From positions 1 to 57,292 of the forward strand of contig JAKVCA010000030.1 in NCBI GenBank assembly GCA_022448315.1: a stretch of DNA of 57,292 nt, given 5' to 3'. This DNA is from Pirellulaceae bacterium (GTDB lineage Bacteria > Planctomycetota > Planctomycetia > Pirellulales > Pirellulaceae). The notes below the pieces were generated by a model that saw only the letters and a list, made by a program, of their open reading frames with translations, had not been told where the DNA came from and did not search any database. This document shows positions 35,470-44,617 of the stretch, in pieces. A program made the translations under genes and the position numbers. Numbering within the stretch: the first letter of the stretch is position 1; every line of letters begins with the position of its first letter.

Positions 35470-35525
35470 AGCAAAAAATAAGGCCCCGATCCCCCTGATT
35501 TTTTACTCAAGGAGGATCGGGGCCT
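35470..35525 (-). terminator. intrinsic terminator for the flavoprotein gene
   Basis: Stem AGGCCCCGATCC (35481-35492) with GGATCGGGGCCT (35514-35525); on the minus strand it is followed by TTATTTTTTGC. It lies 40 bp beyond the flavoprotein stop and in front of the ferrochelatase gene. Confidence 0.9.
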
Positions 35526-35564
35526 ATCTTCAGTTCGGTGGCCACGACCGTCAGAAACGGAGGT

Positions 35565-36827
35565 CTATGACGAAACCGACGCCGTCATGGTTTCGTCACT
35601 ATTCTCACCGAGTGACGCAATCCAGGGATCCATATCCGTGAACATCCTGCCCGGCTCACCCTCGAAGACCTTTCCGACCAATAGGTCGGTGAGGTTGGTA
35701 CGATGCTGGGGGTAGGCTTTCATGAATTCACCAAAACTGAATTCGGGCGTGTAAAACGCATCCACCAGTTTACGGATCCAAACCACACCTGCCTCGAACG
35801 GTTCTCGCCAACTTCCCAATTGTTCGCCGGAGAGATCACCGTTTTCAAACCCCGCAATGATCGCATCCGCCGCCATCTCTCCTGATTTTAATGCGAGGAA
35901 GACACCGGAAGAATAAATCGGGTCGATGAAACCGTAGGCGTCGCCAACGAGCACCCAGCCTTCACCTGCGACCTGACGAGACTTGTAGCTGAACTCTTTC
36001 GCGACGTGGAATTTTCCAACCTGCTTCGCATCCTGCAAACGATTTTTGATGCCAACGCATTGCTGCCACTCATCATGGAATGTCTGCTCCGGAGTCCCCC
36101 TTCCCTTCAGAAGGTAGTCGTTATCCGAGACGACACCCACGCTCACGGTGTCGTCGCTGAGGGGGATATACCAGAACCAGCACTTTTTGCTGTTCGTGTG
36201 CAAGATAGCCGTCACTTCGGGTTCTGACGAAGAATTCCGTCTCGCATCTTTGAAGTAGGTCCAGATGGCTGCTTTTTTGAGGTGCGGATCCACCTCTTTG
36301 GTCTTCATGTTCGACGAAATCATTGCTTGCTGACCGCTTGCATCCACCACCATTTTGGTCTCGACCGTCACCTCATGACCCTCGCGATCTCTGAGGGTCA
36401 CCTGATGAAGTCCGGAATCGTTAAGTGTGATGTTGAGGACACGAGTTTGGTCAAAACAGGTCGCACCCTTCTCGGACGCGTTGTCAAATAAGACTTTATC
36501 AAACTCTCCCCGCTGAACGTGGAGTGTGTCAGCACATTCGCGATCGTCCGCATCTCGAAAGAAGAAAGGTTGCGATTCCTTACCTTCGTGATTGACGAAT
36601 TGGACACCATTCTTTTTGGTGAACATGCCATTTTGGAGTTTGTCCAGCACCCCAAGTCGTTCTAGCGACCAATAGGTCTCCGGCATCAGCGACTCACCAA
36701 CATGGAAACGGGGCATCTTTTCCCGTTCGACAAGGAGTGTCTGAATTCCCTTTTCGGCCACCAAGGCCGCCGTCGTCGCTCCGGCAGGACCGCCGCCGAC
36801 CACAACACAATCATACTGGTTCTTCAT
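35565..36827 (-). CDS. FAD-dependent halogenase-like oxidoreductase
   Basis: 420 aa from ATG 36827; a start three codons earlier (36836) is equally possible. GR2-fold flavoprotein: VVVGGGPAGATTAALVAEKG (dinucleotide-binding), VVDASGQQ, and GWVLVGDAYGFIDPIYSSGVFLAL. A WFWYIPL segment matches the WxWxIP motif of flavin-dependent halogenases; the geranylgeranyl-reductase family is the main alternative. No carrier protein, NRPS or PKS gene is adjacent to point to a substrate. A strong terminator follows the stop. Confidence 0.88.
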   Translation of the reverse strand: MKNQYDCVVVGGGPAGATTAALVAEKGIQTLLVEREKMPRFHVGESLMPETYWSLERLGVLDKLQNGMFTKKNGVQFVNHEGKESQPFFFRDADDRECADTLHVQRGEFDKVLFDNASEKGATCFDQTRVLNITLNDSGLHQVTLRDREGHEVTVETKMVVDASGQQAMISSNMKTKEVDPHLKKAAIWTYFKDARRNSSSEPEVTAILHTNSKKCWFWYIPLSDDTVSVGVVSDNDYLLKGRGTPEQTFHDEWQQCVGIKNRLQDAKQVGKFHVAKEFSYKSRQVAGEGWVLVGDAYGFIDPIYSSGVFLALKSGEMAADAIIAGFENGDLSGEQLGSWREPFEAGVVWIRKLVDAFYTPEFSFGEFMKAYPQHRTNLTDLLVGKVFEGEPGRMFTDMDPWIASLGENSDETMTASVSS

Positions 36828-37285
36828 TGAATCCATGTTTCACACCCAAAACAAACCGGTTCGAACATTAGTGAGTGGGAAGAACAAATTTCTCAACCAC
36901 CCAATGGATTGAATGGGCTAATTGAGAATTTTGTTGATTTACCCGTTATTTTTGGCTGAGACAACGGCCTTAGCAACCCGAAAGTCGTCTGAGAGCCGCC
37001 ACAAAAAAGGAATTTAAGGCCGTTTTTGGCAAAACAACCGTGTCTTGGCGCATTCCTCTAGACCGTAATACCGTGATGTAGTCTTCCTCAATAACAAATT
37101 TCTCTTTCAAGCAGGGAAAAAGGCCCACAAATCGATGGCCATCCGAATCGCTGAACACCTCGTCAGCAGCGTCTTCTGGGGCTAAACTTGTTTATGTAGC
37201 CGGCTTAATAATTGACGAAGATTGCGGCGATAGGACTGCGAATTGCCGGCCCTTGATCTACCGGAATTTATGAAGAGCACGCTCC
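36828..37285. other. intergenic region with candidate small ORF
   Basis: 458 bp between the flavoprotein and the metallo-hydrolase genes. AT-rich near 36890-36960, which fits promoters. A minus-strand ORF in its middle is listed separately. Confidence 0.5.
36970..37158 (-). CDS. possible small protein (62 aa, GTG start)
   Basis: GTG 37158 to TAA 36970. The translation is well balanced, with an acidic start (VFSDSDGHRF), a hydrophobic and charged middle (LKEKFVIEEDYITVLRSRG) and a C-terminal FVAALRRLSGC. The codon pattern looks coding, but the ribosome-binding site is weak and no family is recognised. Lies upstream of the flavoprotein gene on the same strand. Confidence 0.35.
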   Translation of the reverse strand: MFSDSDGHRFVGLFPCLKEKFVIEEDYITVLRSRGMRQDTVVLPKTALNSFFVAALRRLSGC

Positions 37286-38074
37286 ATGTTGACAAGAAAA
37301 CCGATCTTCCCCAATGTCCTTGAAGTCAATTACCAGCTGGGCGAAATCATTGGATGCAATGTGTACGTCGTTTACGACCAAGATGAGTGGTTGATGATCG
37401 ACATTGGTTATGTCGACACCGTCGAAGAAATTATCGAGATGATCCGCCAACTCGACTTCCCGTTGGCGAACTGCAAAAACTTGATCGCAACCCATGCAGA
37501 CGTTGATCACATTCAAGGGTTGGCCCAAGCAAAATCCATGCTGCGAACCCGTGTGGCCGCTCACACCAAGGCCGCTGCACCGCTCAAGTCGGGGGATAAA
37601 CTGGTCACGTTCGCCGAGATCGCTGCCCAGAAAATCAACATGGACATGCCTTCAGTCGAAGTGGATGACCTGCTGAAAGACGGGGACAAGATAAAGGTAG
37701 GGAATCTTGAATTGGAAGTCTGGGAGACGCCAGGTCACACCGACAGCCAGCTCGCATTTCGGTTGGGCAACCTGCTTTTCAGTGGGGATAACATCTTCCG
37801 TGATGGTGGCGTTGGAGCCATTGACGCGCACCACGGTAGCGATTTGGTCTCGTTCATTCAGTCGTTGCAACGAATCAGAGCAAGTAGTGTGGAATGGCTC
37901 CTTCCGAGCCACGGCCCCATTTTTCGCAAGGACGATCAGCTGATCGACGCAACCATCGAGCGTCTCAATCGTTACCTTCACATGCCAGACTTTGGCACCT
38001 GCGCCCAGGATTGGCCTCTGATGGACGAATGGGAGAAAGAACTCGCCGAAGGCAAATTCCCAGAAGCATCCTGA
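37286..38074 (+). CDS. metallo-beta-lactamase-fold hydrolase
   Basis: 262 aa. The metal site reads THADVDH at 69-75 (His70, Asp72, Asp74, His75), TPGHTDSQ with His151, SGDNIF with Asp168 and PSHGPIF with His209. The usual HxHxDH has Asp in place of the second His, a variant known from some subfamilies (ComEC-type). Likely dinuclear or mononuclear Zn/Fe hydrolase of glyoxalase-II type; substrate unknown. The product lacks a signal peptide. Confidence 0.92.
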   Translation: MLTRKPIFPNVLEVNYQLGEIIGCNVYVVYDQDEWLMIDIGYVDTVEEIIEMIRQLDFPLANCKNLIATHADVDHIQGLAQAKSMLRTRVAAHTKAAAPLKSGDKLVTFAEIAAQKINMDMPSVEVDDLLKDGDKIKVGNLELEVWETPGHTDSQLAFRLGNLLFSGDNIFRDGGVGAIDAHHGSDLVSFIQSLQRIRASSVEWLLPSHGPIFRKDDQLIDATIERLNRYLHMPDFGTCAQDWPLMDEWEKELAEGKFPEAS

Positions 38075-38152
38075 GACACGTTATGACGGATTTAGCGGTA
38101 TTTCTTTAATTGAAGGTCGCGGAATTGCCGATGATCCTCTTCAGGTATCCGT

Positions 38153-38186
38153 CTTGCGTCATCTTTTCGTGACGCAGGTCTTTATT
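38153..38186 (+). terminator. stem-loop with T-rich tail
   Basis: TGCGTCA (38155-38161), 8-base loop, TGACGCA (38170-38176), extendable by two pairs including one G-T; followed by GTCTTTATTTA. It lies 80 bp after the metallo-hydrolase stop and 36 bp before the tyrosine-rich gene, so it could be a terminator or a leader element. Confidence 0.6.
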
Positions 38187-38212
38187 TACGGAAGCTGGAG
38201 GGGGGAACCTCA

Positions 38213-38551
38213 ATGATTCGTCGTTCGTTGTTGGCGCTAGGATGCGCCGCTGTGATGTTCTTCTGTGTCTCGGACTCGGAGGCCCAGGCCCAAACAACCC
38301 AACAACATGCGTACGGACGTGTTTGGGGTGGCGAGTACAACATGCGGGACTGGGATCGTTTTTATCACTATCCGTACGTGTACTATCCCCAGAATTACTA
38401 CGGGAATGATTACTATCGCTCAAGCGAGAGTTTGTACTATCGGTACCCGCAGGAAATGCGTGTCCCGGTTTACAACAAGGGGTGGCAGAATTACTATCCC
38501 AAGCCTCGCCGATATCACTGGGGCCATCACTTTTACTTGGACGTCTTTTAA
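38213..38551 (+). CDS. small secreted tyrosine-rich protein
   Basis: 112 aa. Signal peptide MIRRSLLALGCAAVMFFCVSD ending about SEAQA (25), then a mature region with about 19 tyrosines in ~88 residues, in runs such as YHYPYVYYPQNYYGNDYY and RVPVYNKGWQNYYPKPRRYHW. It ends HHFYLDVF. A very strong GGAGG site lies upstream, implying high expression. Tyrosine-rich small secreted proteins are candidates for cell-wall or stalk material; the function here is unknown. An intrinsic terminator follows 35 bp after the stop. Confidence 0.85.
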   Translation: MIRRSLLALGCAAVMFFCVSDSEAQAQTTQQHAYGRVWGGEYNMRDWDRFYHYPYVYYPQNYYGNDYYRSSESLYYRYPQEMRVPVYNKGWQNYYPKPRRYHWGHHFYLDVF

Positions 38552-38584
38552 TCGAAGACCCTTGGAAAACTGAATCCACGACCG

Positions 38585-38620
38585 CAGCCCTGTTGAGCCT
38601 TGTTCAACAGGGCTGTTTGT
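38585..38620 (+). terminator. intrinsic terminator
   Basis: Stem CAGCCCTGTTGA (38585-38596) with TCAACAGGGCTG (38604-38615), 7-base loop, then TTTGT. Ends the tyrosine-rich gene. Confidence 0.8.
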
Positions 38621-38692
38621 CATTGGCGAGCTTTAAGACTTGTCCTTCTTTCCATTGGCATCCCGCCTAGAACATTTCTGACGTTTCTTGAC

Positions 38693-40804
38693 TCAGTCGT
38701 CGTCATCATCGCGGAAGTCTTTGATCGGGGCCCTTGCGGCCTCCAATGCTTCTCGCGTCAGTCGTGCAAATTCAGGATCCCTCGTCTCCAGCAATGTCTC
38801 CAACAACTCTTGCTCCGGGGCTTGCGTAAATTCGGCTAATGGGATGCCCGTAAATGTCTCTGCCCATTGCTCATACTCGACGCGACTGATCAATCCCAAC
38901 TTGAAATAGAGGCGGGCTTCGAGAGCAAAGTCCCACGAAGTGCCTTCTGTATCTTCAGAGGCCGCCGCCATCCGCCCACGGATTTGCTCAGGCGTCAGCG
39001 CGGGAAGTGGTTCCATGACCAGTTCATTCCGCACCCATTTGTCAAATTCATTCAAAGCAATCGCAAGTGGATTCTTTTTCGTCGGATCCTGAGTCGCGAC
39101 GTAGGTCAGGATGTTGTTGACGGGATCGGTCTGAAAGATGGGTTCGTTCTTGACCACATCAAATATCGTAAGTCTCGTGGTGTGATGCTTGGCCCCCCTC
39201 GCGGTTCTCTGTCGACTCACGTCAAAAAATAAAATAAGGTCCAGCCCCTTCGTTTTCGCGAGATCCATCAGATTCTTCCGAGAATTGTTCCCAAGAAACT
39301 CAATTCCTGGACGTAGCGCACGGGGTGAGTACTCGTCGCCAGACCGTGTCTGAGCATTTGCCTGAAAATCAGCCTGAGCCCAGGGTCCCCAGTTCCCTGC
39401 GTTCTGTCGTGCCTCCATCATTCGGTAGACTTCATTGCCAAAATCACCCAAGAGCTTGTCCACCACGGAAATTTTTGTGCCACGATTCGCCGGCGCCCCT
39501 CCAGACTTATATCGAAAGGGTTCCGGATCATAACCAAATCGACCCCCAATCGGACATTCGACGCCAATTCCCACTCTCGGAAAAATAACAGGACGCTTTA
39601 ACGCTGGAACCCATTTCATTTCACCGATGAAGACGTCTCCCGCATCGACAAGCAAACTCAAATCGAGAAGATCAAAAGTATGGTCCAACTCTCCTGCCTT
39701 CAATCGAGATCGGACGATTTGCATCAAGTCATATGAGAGGTTATTGACTGGCGATGCCGTATCGGTTGTCCCAGTGTTGGCTCCTACAGGAGTCGGCTTG
39801 GAGTTTGACGGGGGCACACCCTCCGATGTCGAAGTCGAGTTTGCCGAGGCAACACGATTCGTCTTTGCTCCGGTGTACTCGATATCGGACCGAATGAAGG
39901 ATTCTCCTGCGTCGATGGTGTACATCGAGTTGTAGGCTCCTTTGCCAGCATTGGTTGCGATCCGTGTCACGTCACCCGACCCCCACACCACAAGGTGATG
40001 GTCATTGTTGAATACCGCTAACCCCTGTGTCGGCATCTCCCGCTTCGGCTTGTACTCCTCGGGTTTCGTCCACGGGACAGCGGCCTCCGAAGCGACAAGA
40101 ACCAACATGACGGTATTGCCTAAACCGTCCTCCACTCGCTTGGCGAAGGTGGGCCTTGGTCCTGAAAATAACGTTGAAGATCCCAGAGGAACTTGAACGC
40201 AGGTGTATCCTGCCTCAGTCGCGCCGGTGTAATACTCCCTAGGCATCATTTCCAGCAGATCTCGATTGGTGGGGCTATCCCAAGGCTCATCCAGCGCGAA
40301 CTGGCTGTAGAGTGCGTTATATCCCATCAAGGGCAGCATGTGCACGCGCCAACTCAATAGCGGTCTGGAGCCCGAATACATGGCCGCCGCCGGAAGAGAT
40401 CTTTTCTCATCAATATGTTTTTTGAATACCTGCCCGATCTGATCGAGTCTCTCCGTGTATGCGGCTTCGTTTTCTGCAATAGGGCCTTTGGGCGGAAACT
40501 CTTTAATCGTAATCTCGGGCGAAATTCCAGGCTCCTCGCCAGACTTGGTTTCTGCAGGTTGAGTTGAAACGCCTGGTGGCGTCCCCGGTGGGTCAGAACT
40601 TTCGACCGTCGATTTCCCTGCCGAACCGGCCACGCTTGGCGGAGTTTGAATTTCAGGCGGACTCGCGGCGGGCTGAACAACTTCTTCATCGTCCTTCGGC
40701 CTCCGGATCGCCTTTCTCATCATCTCCTCTTGGGTGGTGGTTCCTCCGCAACCCACCAACGTGATGACGATTCCCGTTATGCCCCAAATTTTCTTTGACA
40801 TCAT
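38693..40804 (-). CDS. lipoprotein with DUF1559-like domain
   Basis: 703 aa. A lipoprotein signal ends LVGCGG (Cys19). A Pro/Ser/Thr-rich linker follows (about 40-110), then a segment characteristic of the DUF1559 C-terminal part: LPAAAMYSGSRPLLSWRVHM, ALYSQFALDEPWDSPTNRDLL and EAAVPWTKPEEYKP. A second linker (~305-345) is followed by an uncharacterised region to ~675 and an acidic end (DDDDD). It appears last in a minus-strand group with two DUF1559 prepilins and a PilM-like protein, which points to a shared envelope assembly. Precise role unknown. Confidence 0.88.
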   Translation of the reverse strand: MMSKKIWGITGIVITLVGCGGTTTQEEMMRKAIRRPKDDEEVVQPAASPPEIQTPPSVAGSAGKSTVESSDPPGTPPGVSTQPAETKSGEEPGISPEITIKEFPPKGPIAENEAAYTERLDQIGQVFKKHIDEKRSLPAAAMYSGSRPLLSWRVHMLPLMGYNALYSQFALDEPWDSPTNRDLLEMMPREYYTGATEAGYTCVQVPLGSSTLFSGPRPTFAKRVEDGLGNTVMLVLVASEAAVPWTKPEEYKPKREMPTQGLAVFNNDHHLVVWGSGDVTRIATNAGKGAYNSMYTIDAGESFIRSDIEYTGAKTNRVASANSTSTSEGVPPSNSKPTPVGANTGTTDTASPVNNLSYDLMQIVRSRLKAGELDHTFDLLDLSLLVDAGDVFIGEMKWVPALKRPVIFPRVGIGVECPIGGRFGYDPEPFRYKSGGAPANRGTKISVVDKLLGDFGNEVYRMMEARQNAGNWGPWAQADFQANAQTRSGDEYSPRALRPGIEFLGNNSRKNLMDLAKTKGLDLILFFDVSRQRTARGAKHHTTRLTIFDVVKNEPIFQTDPVNNILTYVATQDPTKKNPLAIALNEFDKWVRNELVMEPLPALTPEQIRGRMAAASEDTEGTSWDFALEARLYFKLGLISRVEYEQWAETFTGIPLAEFTQAPEQELLETLLETRDPEFARLTREALEAARAPIKDFRDDDDD

Positions 40805-40886
40805 GATCGGCTATCTCCGCTTCCATCTGCTGCAGCGATCGTCACCACGGTAAAGCAAACTGCAATCTAAGATCAAACTGACAAAA

Positions 40887-43007
40887 TCAATCTTCAAACA
40901 TCGACTCCGCGGGAGTCGTCAGTGCGTGCATGAATCCGATGCTCCGGGCAGCGCCTCCGGTAATATGCAGTTCCGCGCCCTCGGTCACAAAGCCCTCCTT
41001 GCTCGCAGCAGTACAACTACGCTCAATTTCACGGACTGCATTTCCGATCGGTTTCTCCACGGCCTGAGCGAGTGCAAGGAGTTCCGAAGAGCCAAAGGGC
41101 TGCAATTTGACCTGCTCCGCATCCGCATAAGGCAACTTCAATTCGCGACCGATGGCGAGGCTCATTTGAGAACCACCGTGACTTGTCGTGCGAAACCAGA
41201 AACGATCCTGATTGACCAATACCATTTGCATACTTTCGGCTCCCACGTCCACAAGAATGCGGGGTCGGTCCTCATTGCTCTCCAGAGTCTGCTCTTGCTG
41301 AAAACGGAGCAATTGGAAAAGTGCAAGGGCGTCGCATTGCAGTCCGATCACGTTGAAATCGAGGAGTTTCAGCATCTGCATTCTTTGTTGAACTTCGTCT
41401 TTGCGCGCGGTCAAAACCGCCACGGGCACCCGTCCAGATTCGAGTGTGGCAAAACGAGCCCAAAACCATTCCACATCGTCCAGAGGGAATGGAATGCTGT
41501 GCCTGGCCTCCGCCTCCACCATGGCAACAAACTTCTTATCCTCGACGCTTGGAAATTGCATGAATCGAGCAAGCGTTTGATTCGAAGAGATGGAAAACAA
41601 GCAGGGTGTGCCCTTCAAATCCGCATCATCCCTCAACTTGACAAGAGCTCCGCGTAAAAGCTCCCTTTCCTCTGCCGCAGTTCTGGTTTGGGGAGCCGAC
41701 TTCTCCAATTCCAAAACTCGAATATCCTGTATCGAGAAATCCTCTCCTTGCCGAGCGAGTTTCACTGCCTTGATCGAGGATATCCCCAAATCAATCCCCC
41801 ATGCTTCGGCGGGCGGCTTGGCCTTGAAACCCAGCTTGGAAATCAGGCTCTTCTTCTCCCCTGAAAACATCTCGCTGATCACACCCGCACCGATTGCCTG
41901 TACGGCCAATCCCAGCGCGACACTGAATTTCTGATGACCAAAAATGCCCCCAGGAAACTTTACTTTTCCAAGCGTGAAGCCTTTCAGCGGATTAAAAAAC
42001 TTCACTCCACTGCCGATAACCGCATCACCTTCTTTGGAGACCCAGGTGGAAATGGAGCCTGATTTGACCGAGTCTTCCCAACGCTGTCGAGCGTGCACTT
42101 GCCACTCTTTTGCCTGACGACTCTTTGATGCAAGTTTCGCGTACCGCGCGGTGCAGGCGACCAAATTTTCATCGACATACGGGCTTGCCTTCAAATACGT
42201 TACCATCCAAGAAGCTTCGGCACAGAGGTCCTTGAGTTGCTTGGTCTCTTCCCTTTCAAACTCCTCGGGAACGCGACGAATCAACCGAGCAGCCTCCGTA
42301 AATTTCTGTGCCTCGTATAGCGCATACGCCTTTTTGAAAACCTGATCCCGTAATTGCTGACCCACCTTTCGAAATTTCAGATCTTTTGGGGTGAGCTTGA
42401 CCAATTTCGCGAGATCTTCAAATGCATCCATCGGTTGAGTTTTAAGCAACGCGGGTAGGGCCGTTTTCAGCCGCTGAATTTCATCACACTGACCTTGGCA
42501 TAATTGAATCAGCGTTTCGACTTCATCCGTCTTTAGTGGCCCAGGAATCTTACCGAGCAACTGGAGTGCTTCATCGTACTCCTGCTTCTCAATCAACCTC
42601 TTCGCCAATTCGAAGTCCTGTTCGACACGCGTCTCAGCTCGGTCATGCAAACCTTGAAGGTCAACCAAACGCTGTTTTGCATAGGCGATTGCATCGGCAT
42701 ATCGTTCAGCATCCATCGAGAGCAACGACCGGCATACCCTCATGGCTTCGCCGAAATCTCCGCGTCGTTGAAGTGCTTTGACCTGCTCAAGACGTTCATT
42801 GACCTTTTTCGCTTCATCCTCAAACCACGCCTTGATATTGGACCCACATTTGCCGCAAAATTTTTCAGAAACTGAAACACGTTCACCGCATGCCGGGCAA
42901 TCCAACCATAGTGAGGATCCGCATTCGCTGCAGAATTCCTTACTGACTGAATTGTACGACGAGCAGTTTGGGCATTGCACAGTGAGAGTTGGTGGTGGAT
43001 CACTCAT
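40887..43007 (-). CDS. double zinc ribbon - helical repeat - PilM fusion
   Basis: 706 aa from ATG 43007 (a GTG 11 codons upstream is possible). Domains: two zinc ribbons at 12-54 (CPNC, CSEC, CPAC, CGKC); a charged helical/TPR-like region ~60-330 with repeats such as RRGDFGEAMRVCRSLL and KRLIEKQEYDEALQLL; a hydrophobic patch FSVALGLAVQAIGAG at ~361-375; and a full PilM/actin-like domain from ~402 (AWGIDLGISSIKAVKL) to the end, including RILVDVGAESMQMVLV and ELHITGGAARSIG. PilM recruits the assembly ATPase in type IV pili. Here it replaces the usual ~350-residue stand-alone protein. PilN, PilO and the ATPase are not in the window. Confidence 0.9.
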   Translation of the reverse strand: MSDPPPTLTVQCPNCSSYNSVSKEFCSECGSSLWLDCPACGERVSVSEKFCGKCGSNIKAWFEDEAKKVNERLEQVKALQRRGDFGEAMRVCRSLLSMDAERYADAIAYAKQRLVDLQGLHDRAETRVEQDFELAKRLIEKQEYDEALQLLGKIPGPLKTDEVETLIQLCQGQCDEIQRLKTALPALLKTQPMDAFEDLAKLVKLTPKDLKFRKVGQQLRDQVFKKAYALYEAQKFTEAARLIRRVPEEFEREETKQLKDLCAEASWMVTYLKASPYVDENLVACTARYAKLASKSRQAKEWQVHARQRWEDSVKSGSISTWVSKEGDAVIGSGVKFFNPLKGFTLGKVKFPGGIFGHQKFSVALGLAVQAIGAGVISEMFSGEKKSLISKLGFKAKPPAEAWGIDLGISSIKAVKLARQGEDFSIQDIRVLELEKSAPQTRTAAEERELLRGALVKLRDDADLKGTPCLFSISSNQTLARFMQFPSVEDKKFVAMVEAEARHSIPFPLDDVEWFWARFATLESGRVPVAVLTARKDEVQQRMQMLKLLDFNVIGLQCDALALFQLLRFQQEQTLESNEDRPRILVDVGAESMQMVLVNQDRFWFRTTSHGGSQMSLAIGRELKLPYADAEQVKLQPFGSSELLALAQAVEKPIGNAVREIERSCTAASKEGFVTEGAELHITGGAARSIGFMHALTTPAESMFED

Positions 43008-43061
43008 GAAACATCGACCGTCGATTTTTTTAATTGACACGAATGCTCGGTTTTCGCCGAA

Positions 43062-44258
43062 TTATAAATTCCCTTGCGCCACCGGCAGGATGACGGCATG
43101 TATTTGCAAGTCGAGTTCTTTGATCCTTGGATGATCAAACTCAAGCCGAATCTTCCCGGCAGTATCTGCTGTAAAGGTCCCTGGCGGTGAGTAAGGAGGA
43201 ATCGACATCGTCAAAGTGTAGAGGCCCTTCTCAGGATTCTGAGGCTCGACTTCGACCTTCAGATACCTCGGACTGACTTGAGCTTCTTTCAGAACGATTT
43301 TTTTTTCTTCATCGTTAATGCGAAGGAACATTTTGGAAACCTTGCCTGTTGATGACGTCACAACACCGAAATTTACTGTCCCCTCGGACGAAAGTTCCTT
43401 CCCAAAAATCGTCAACCGCTTCGCCGTGTAACCTTGGACGCTCAGCGAGATTTTTTCTAACTCGCCTTTCTCTTCAGCACCGGGCTTTTTGACCGTGAGT
43501 GTCAACTCCTCCTCAAATCGCCCTCTCGGCAGATCCCCCGGCGCGGTGATACTGACGGCGTAAGCAAACTTGGTTCGCAAAGGCAATTCTTCCACGGGCA
43601 CCTGCTCGATGCTCCAATCGAATCGAGGGTTGGAAATCACTCCTTCCACCACCTCGAACTCATCACAGGTCTCACTGAAGAGGAGCATTTCACGAGTTTG
43701 CGACTTGCCCGGCCATATTTTTGGGAACATCAGGACGTCTTGATCAAACCCGAGCGTTGTAAGAACCGACCCGCTGACACGGAATTTTAGAAGCGGCTGA
43801 TCAGGGTCATTGGTCCTTAGCGAGGCACCATGCCGATACTCTTCCGAGGGGAATTTCGTGTTCCACACCAATTCCGCGACCACCGATTGCCCGGGCTGCA
43901 CAATTCGATCCTTCACCTTGAAACCCACACAAAAACAGGTCTTGCCACCGTCGAACAAAGTCAAGGGAGCGTCTCCTTCGTTTTTGATCACGAACTCACA
44001 GGAGGCCTCGGAGTTGGGTTCCATCACTCCGAAATTGTGCTCAAAAGACTCGACGACGGCCTTCGGAATGCCCTCGGCCGCAGACGCTTCTTGGAAACGT
44101 TTCTTTTCAACCTCCATTTTTTCCCGGGCGTCGGCGAGTTGTTTGGTCACGGCATAGCTATCGGGAAACGCCCTTTGCTTGCCAGGATCAAAATTTAGAT
44201 CGCCGACGAGGAGAAAAACTACGAATCCAAGAGGCGCAATCAAAATTACTTTGCTCAT
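43062..44258 (-). CDS. DUF1573 domain protein with N-terminal membrane anchor
   Basis: 398 aa. An N-terminal hydrophobic segment (VILIAPLGFVVFLLVG, ~4-19) without a clear cleavage site suggests an anchor. A DUF1573 domain lies at about 70-170 (HNFGVMEPNSEASCEFVIKN, then GGKTCFCV, NTKFPSEEYRHGASLRTND). The remainder resembles further beta-sandwich repeats. DUF1573 proteins are periplasmic, Ig-like, of unknown activity. It sits directly between the prepilins and the PilM-like gene, 54 bp before the latter, and is probably in the same unit. Confidence 0.88.
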   Translation of the reverse strand: MSKVILIAPLGFVVFLLVGDLNFDPGKQRAFPDSYAVTKQLADAREKMEVEKKRFQEASAAEGIPKAVVESFEHNFGVMEPNSEASCEFVIKNEGDAPLTLFDGGKTCFCVGFKVKDRIVQPGQSVVAELVWNTKFPSEEYRHGASLRTNDPDQPLLKFRVSGSVLTTLGFDQDVLMFPKIWPGKSQTREMLLFSETCDEFEVVEGVISNPRFDWSIEQVPVEELPLRTKFAYAVSITAPGDLPRGRFEEELTLTVKKPGAEEKGELEKISLSVQGYTAKRLTIFGKELSSEGTVNFGVVTSSTGKVSKMFLRINDEEKKIVLKEAQVSPRYLKVEVEPQNPEKGLYTLTMSIPPYSPPGTFTADTAGKIRLEFDHPRIKELDLQIHAVILPVAQGNL

Positions 44259-44617
44259 TTTCCAAGTTCATTCTTTTTCGATGATCGAAAGCCAAGGTGA
44301 GAACACAGGTCGAATCGTGACCTTCTTGCTGACGCACCGCTGATCAGGGGCGGAGGCATCAAATAAAGTCAATCAAACGTGTCCTTCGGCTCACCCTTTT
44401 TGCCCCATGAAATCCGCCCCGGATCCTCGCCAGCAAATGGAGGTACACTTCGAGTCTCTGCTCTTCCCGACCCCGCCTGAACCGCCAGGGATTGGAAAAA
44501 AGAGGCCGGGAAAAATTCACCGACCCCCATTTTTCCAATGGCGGTGTAAACACACGCGCTAGCAAGCCGCAGGCGAACAACACCTGCGACTTCTGAAGAT
44601 CAAAGGTTGAAGGCGAA
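44259..44617. other. intergenic region
   Basis: 359 bp between a DUF1559 gene stop and the DUF1573 gene start. A stem CGCAGG (44568-44573) with CCTGCG (44583-44588) follows the prepilin gene but lacks a T-run, so it is at best a weak terminator. No coding signal was found. Confidence 0.4.
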
